In this document: positions 61,016-64,000 of the stretch, piece after piece
How positions within the stretch are numbered: the first letter of the stretch is position 1
Layout: every line of letters starts with the position of its first letter
Assembly (NCBI GenBank): GCA_018907035.1
Contig: JACCIC010000217.1
Coordinates: forward strand, 26,001 to 90,000
Reading direction: 5' to 3'
Length of the DNA stretch: 64,000 bases
Source of the DNA: Sycobia sp. Sy_11
Lineage: Eukaryota > Arthropoda > Insecta > Hymenoptera > Epichrysomallidae
The notes under the pieces: model-generated
Seen by the model: the letters and a program-made list of their open reading frames with translations, nothing else
Told to the model about the DNA's origin: nothing
Databases searched by the model: none
Position numbers and translations under genes: made by a program

Positions 61016-62640
61016 ATCATAGCAACTGTAAAAAATATTAAGTTTTTATTTTGTGACGTATGGTATACGTCACTTAAGTTACTAAATAATCTGAAAAAAA
61101 GAAAGTTAAACTGTTCTATTAATGATTATTTCAAATAGCATAATCGTCAGATACACTAGATGGAAAATCGAAGACATCTGGTATTTCCATAGAATGTGTC
61201 ATTCCCGAATTTATATTAAATACCATCATTCGACGACTGCAGGACCATTAAAGTGCATATTTCACTGATTATAAAGAATGTGTCTGCCATTACTGGAGTA
61301 ATATTATAACTTTAATGCTAATTCACAAATAATGGTTTGTATATGTTTGAATAAATCACAATTTTCTTCAATATAAAATTTCCAGAAAGTCAAATAAGAA
61401 GAAATCTTGTTTCTATTTTATTTATGGATTATACTTGAATTTACTTACATGCTCTTTAAAGATTTGATCCGTATTCTTCTTTTTATTTTCCTCATTCAAG
61501 TTGAGGCACATTCTGAGTCGCAATCTTTAAAGCCTCGTTCGGACTTAAATCTGTGGAAGTTGTGGAATCTGTGGAAAATCTATGCAAGTATAAATTTCTA
61601 CTCTTTTGTCATATTTTGTATTATTCTATCTTTCATTCCTTCAATAAAAAGAAAATGAATAATTATAATCTTTCTGGAATTATAAAAGCAATAAGGGATC
61701 TGTAATCATATAATTTGATACATGAGATCTATTGATAACCAAGTTAAATAAACAATTTGAAAAATTTAACTCTTTGTTTCAAAGCATTTAATAGTTCTCG
61801 CGTAGTTCTTTTATTGAATATATTAATAATTCGAACATATTTCTAGTTCTTTTTGAGTTTATCTTCATGAAGTTTTCGTTATTTTTTCTAAATTTCGCTA
61901 ACAACCAAACATATTATTATTACGACATTATTTTCTGATCTAGTAAGTAAATTGACAGTTTACTATAAGTAATACAAAAAGTTTATAACAATATTAAAAT
62001 TGTGTAGAGTGTAACAATAATATAATTTAAATAGCATTAAATAATATAATATATTTTATTATAAACCTGAATTGATGAAAACCTGAAAACCTGAAAACCT
62101 GAAACATGAAAAATGAATGTCTATTCAAAAGCTTTAATTATTAGAAATATAATAAACAAATTAAGTTATCAAACCAATTTAAGGTTAACACTCATATTAA
62201 GTGTTGTTGTAAGGTGCAAGACTTCTTTCCGATGATATACTAGAGATTCACGATGAAACGACACACATACTAATCACATATAATGTGCGAGTTGCGCAGT
62301 AGTGCTCGATAACGTAGGCGGTGAGGTGGAGAGCGGAACGGAAAAAGGACTACCGGAATGTTACAAATGAATAGAATATGCATTTCAGGCATTAAAGAAA
62401 AAAAAGAGATGTATAGAAATGTCGTTGCGCGTCCGGTAGATGGCCGATAGTAGTGGAGACCCTTCTTACCGACTTCAAATGAATTAATTACATTCGCGCG
62501 CGAAATTCAAATGAATAATTGAAAGGGCAGATTAATTGCTCCAATCAGGAGTTATAGGAAGGAAGCGGAACCGGATTAAGACTTATGTAGTAAAGGTGGG
62601 AACCAATACCTGTTTGATAAATTAATAAATGAGAGTGTTT
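61016..62640. other. Unassigned stretch in the right arm
   Basis: Mostly AT-rich with no firm gene. A small plus-strand ORF at 61407-61658 contains an internal Met followed by a signal-like hydrophobic run; it is discussed under findings, not called. 62290-62480 is GC-richer (GTAGGCGGTGAGGTGGAGAG) and may be part of an LTR ending near 62660. Confidence 0.35.
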
Positions 62641-62660
62641 AATAAATTTAATAAGGTAAT

Positions 62661-62678
62661 TGGTGCCCGACAAGAAAT
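62661..62678 (+). promoter_or_regulatory. Possible retroelement primer-binding site
   Basis: TGGTGCCCGACAAGAA resembles the TGGYGCCC start of tRNA primer-binding sites. Upstream sequence contains several AATAAA strings, as in an LTR R region, but no TG...CA-bounded LTR could be fixed. Confidence 0.35.
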
Positions 62679-62929
62679 AATAAATTGGCGGTATTTGAAG
62701 TAAGAGGGGATGTTAATTTTTGTAGAGAGAGCAGTTGATTTCTGACTCTTGTAGAGATTAGAAGAAATTAAAGTTCTTTCTTTCGTGAGGTTCTCTCTTA
62801 GTTTTTCTTTTTGAGAATTTTCAAGTTGTGGGGTGTTATTTAAATAGCAGTGGTGAGTGGGGATTAATAGGAAACTATTGCATAAAAGAAAAGTGAAATT
62901 TTAGTAGTAGTGTGAAGAAAGAAATAAAT

Positions 62930-62933
<4 letters not shown>

Positions 62934-62975
<42 letters not shown>
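62934..62975. repeat. (GA)n microsatellite
   Basis: About 20 GA units in a purine-rich leader-like segment. Confidence 0.93.
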
Positions 62976-62980
<5 letters not shown>

Positions 62981-63183
62981 TTCAGAAGTGAGGAAGTAAG
63001 ATTTGGAAAATAAGATTGAGGAAGTAAAGTGGAAATAAAATTAAAGAGCACGATCAAATGGAGATATAAAAATATATATTCATGGAAATAATAATTGTTA
63101 TGGAAATTAATATGAAGATTATCAGTCTATATTTATTGAGGTGATATAAGTAATATTTATTATCATATTATTAATTATATTGA

Positions 63184-63441
63184 ATGGCAGACGGGTAAGT
63201 TTTTTTTGTATTATTTAAATTAATATTTTGTTCAAATATACATAGAGTAGTGGTGACTAAATTAAATAAAATTACCTTGAATAAAGTTTTGGTGGGAAGT
63301 AATAAAATTCCACTCAATTTCGAAGTTAATCCTGCGACTCCAGTTGCAGGATTAACTTGCAGTTGGACGATATTGGTGAAGGAAAAAAATTTTTATTTGA
63401 TTATACAGTGCGGGATTTGCGTTTCGTATTTGATACGCTAA
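63184..63441 (+). CDS. Possible small spliced ORF, unrecognised
   Basis: ATGGCAGACGG at 63184 is followed by a GTAAGT donor. An ACATAG acceptor at 63240-63245 restores frame (MADG then VVVTKLNKITLNKVLVGSN) to a stop at 63439-63441, about 68 codons. The product has no known domain. It includes a perfect 10-base hairpin (TTAATCCTGC...GCAGGATTAA, 63327-63356). It sits behind the PBS-like site and could be a decayed retroelement gag start. Tentative. Confidence 0.25.
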
Positions 63442-63544
63442 ATACTGTGTGACAATTTATTAATGAAGGATAAAAATATCATTAGATACTTACGCTTCTT
63501 TTCTTTAGTATTATCTCGTATTCTCCAAATCTTCAATCGTCAGA

Positions 63545-64000
63545 AATTTCATAAAAGCTTTAATCCAGATGTACTAATTATACACCAATGTATTAGAATA
63601 CTTTTGTGCTGAGTGTGCATTGTTATTTTTAAAACATCCAGTTTAATATGTGTATATTTAATGTGCCCAACATTCTTTAAAAGGAGCTTTATTTCATATA
63701 ATCATATATACCCCTAAAATTATTTAATAAAAGATAAACTTTTTAACACTTTTATATTGCCCATAAATAGCGTTAGTTACAATATACTTACTTTCTGCAT
63801 GATCCTTTTATATTATATAGAAATTCTAAATCTTTGTGATTAATTGTATAGTTCATAGTTTTAACAAAAAATTGTAAACTAAAATGTAAACTAAAAAAAA
63901 CAATGTTAATAATACATTATTTTTCAGTGATATAAAATATTTAACATATTGAATTTACATCCTCATAAAATCTTGAAATGACAATAAAAATTGCTAAAGA
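63545..64000. repeat. Inverted-repeat arm C, right outer part (runs off the window)
   Basis: Reverse complement of 50850-51305; carries CAAAAGCTTTAATCCAGATG-like and ACTTACTTTCTGCATGATCC words. It continues beyond the window end. Confidence 0.8.

Overview
This is an animal nuclear window, most likely from a hymenopteran insect and plausibly an ant. That is an inference from very high A+T, short phase-matched introns in insect-type orthologues, many dinucleotide microsatellites, and a mixture of mariner, BEL/Pao, Ty3/gypsy, R1-like, Penelope-like, SINE and foldback elements. No search could be run. All family assignments come from reading translated motifs and splice signals by eye.

Four host genes can be supported. 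(1) 331-1264, plus strand: the last two coding exons of an IA-2/PTPRN-type receptor protein tyrosine phosphatase, cut by the window edge. (2) 20210 to 8097, minus strand: a seven-exon CtIP/RBBP8/Sae2-type DNA-end-resection factor, about 594 residues if a transposon insertion is disregarded. Its long third exon is split by a 3.3 kb nested transposon. (3) 23311 to 21737, minus strand: a four-exon gene for a 235-residue protein that I do not recognise. (4) 31426 to 25126, minus strand: a nine-exon CDK12-type transcription kinase of about 1438 residues. Genes 2-4 lie in series on the minus strand.

The rest is mostly repeats. 3.3-7.1 kb holds an R1-like non-LTR fragment and a gypsy 3' end. 9.9-13.3 kb is a three-layer nest inside a CtIP exon: a TA-flanked inverted-repeat element, a reverse-transcriptase fragment and a mariner. 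13.4-19.6 kb, the second CtIP intron, carries palindromic MITEs, tRNA-derived SINEs and a TTAA-flanked foldback element with arms longer than 1 kb. 31.4-41 kb is non-coding, with microsatellites and more foldback copies. 41.1-42.4 kb is a broken Penelope-like element and 42.4-46.7 kb a decayed BEL/Pao element. 50.8-64 kb is a gypsy-rich block bounded by inverted repeats. It contains gypsy pol on the minus strand, a separate serine/acidic ORF downstream of pol, an unrelated plus-strand LTR, and an array of about 13 hairpins.

The most unusual items are: (a) the hairpin array at 53420-54465, where each stem has its own sequence but most apices share a GGAGCGCC-like core; (b) the transposon that splits CtIP yet leaves open, phase-matched reading frame on both sides; (c) the extra gypsy ORF with a SUMO-interaction-like motif; and (d) the foldback families.
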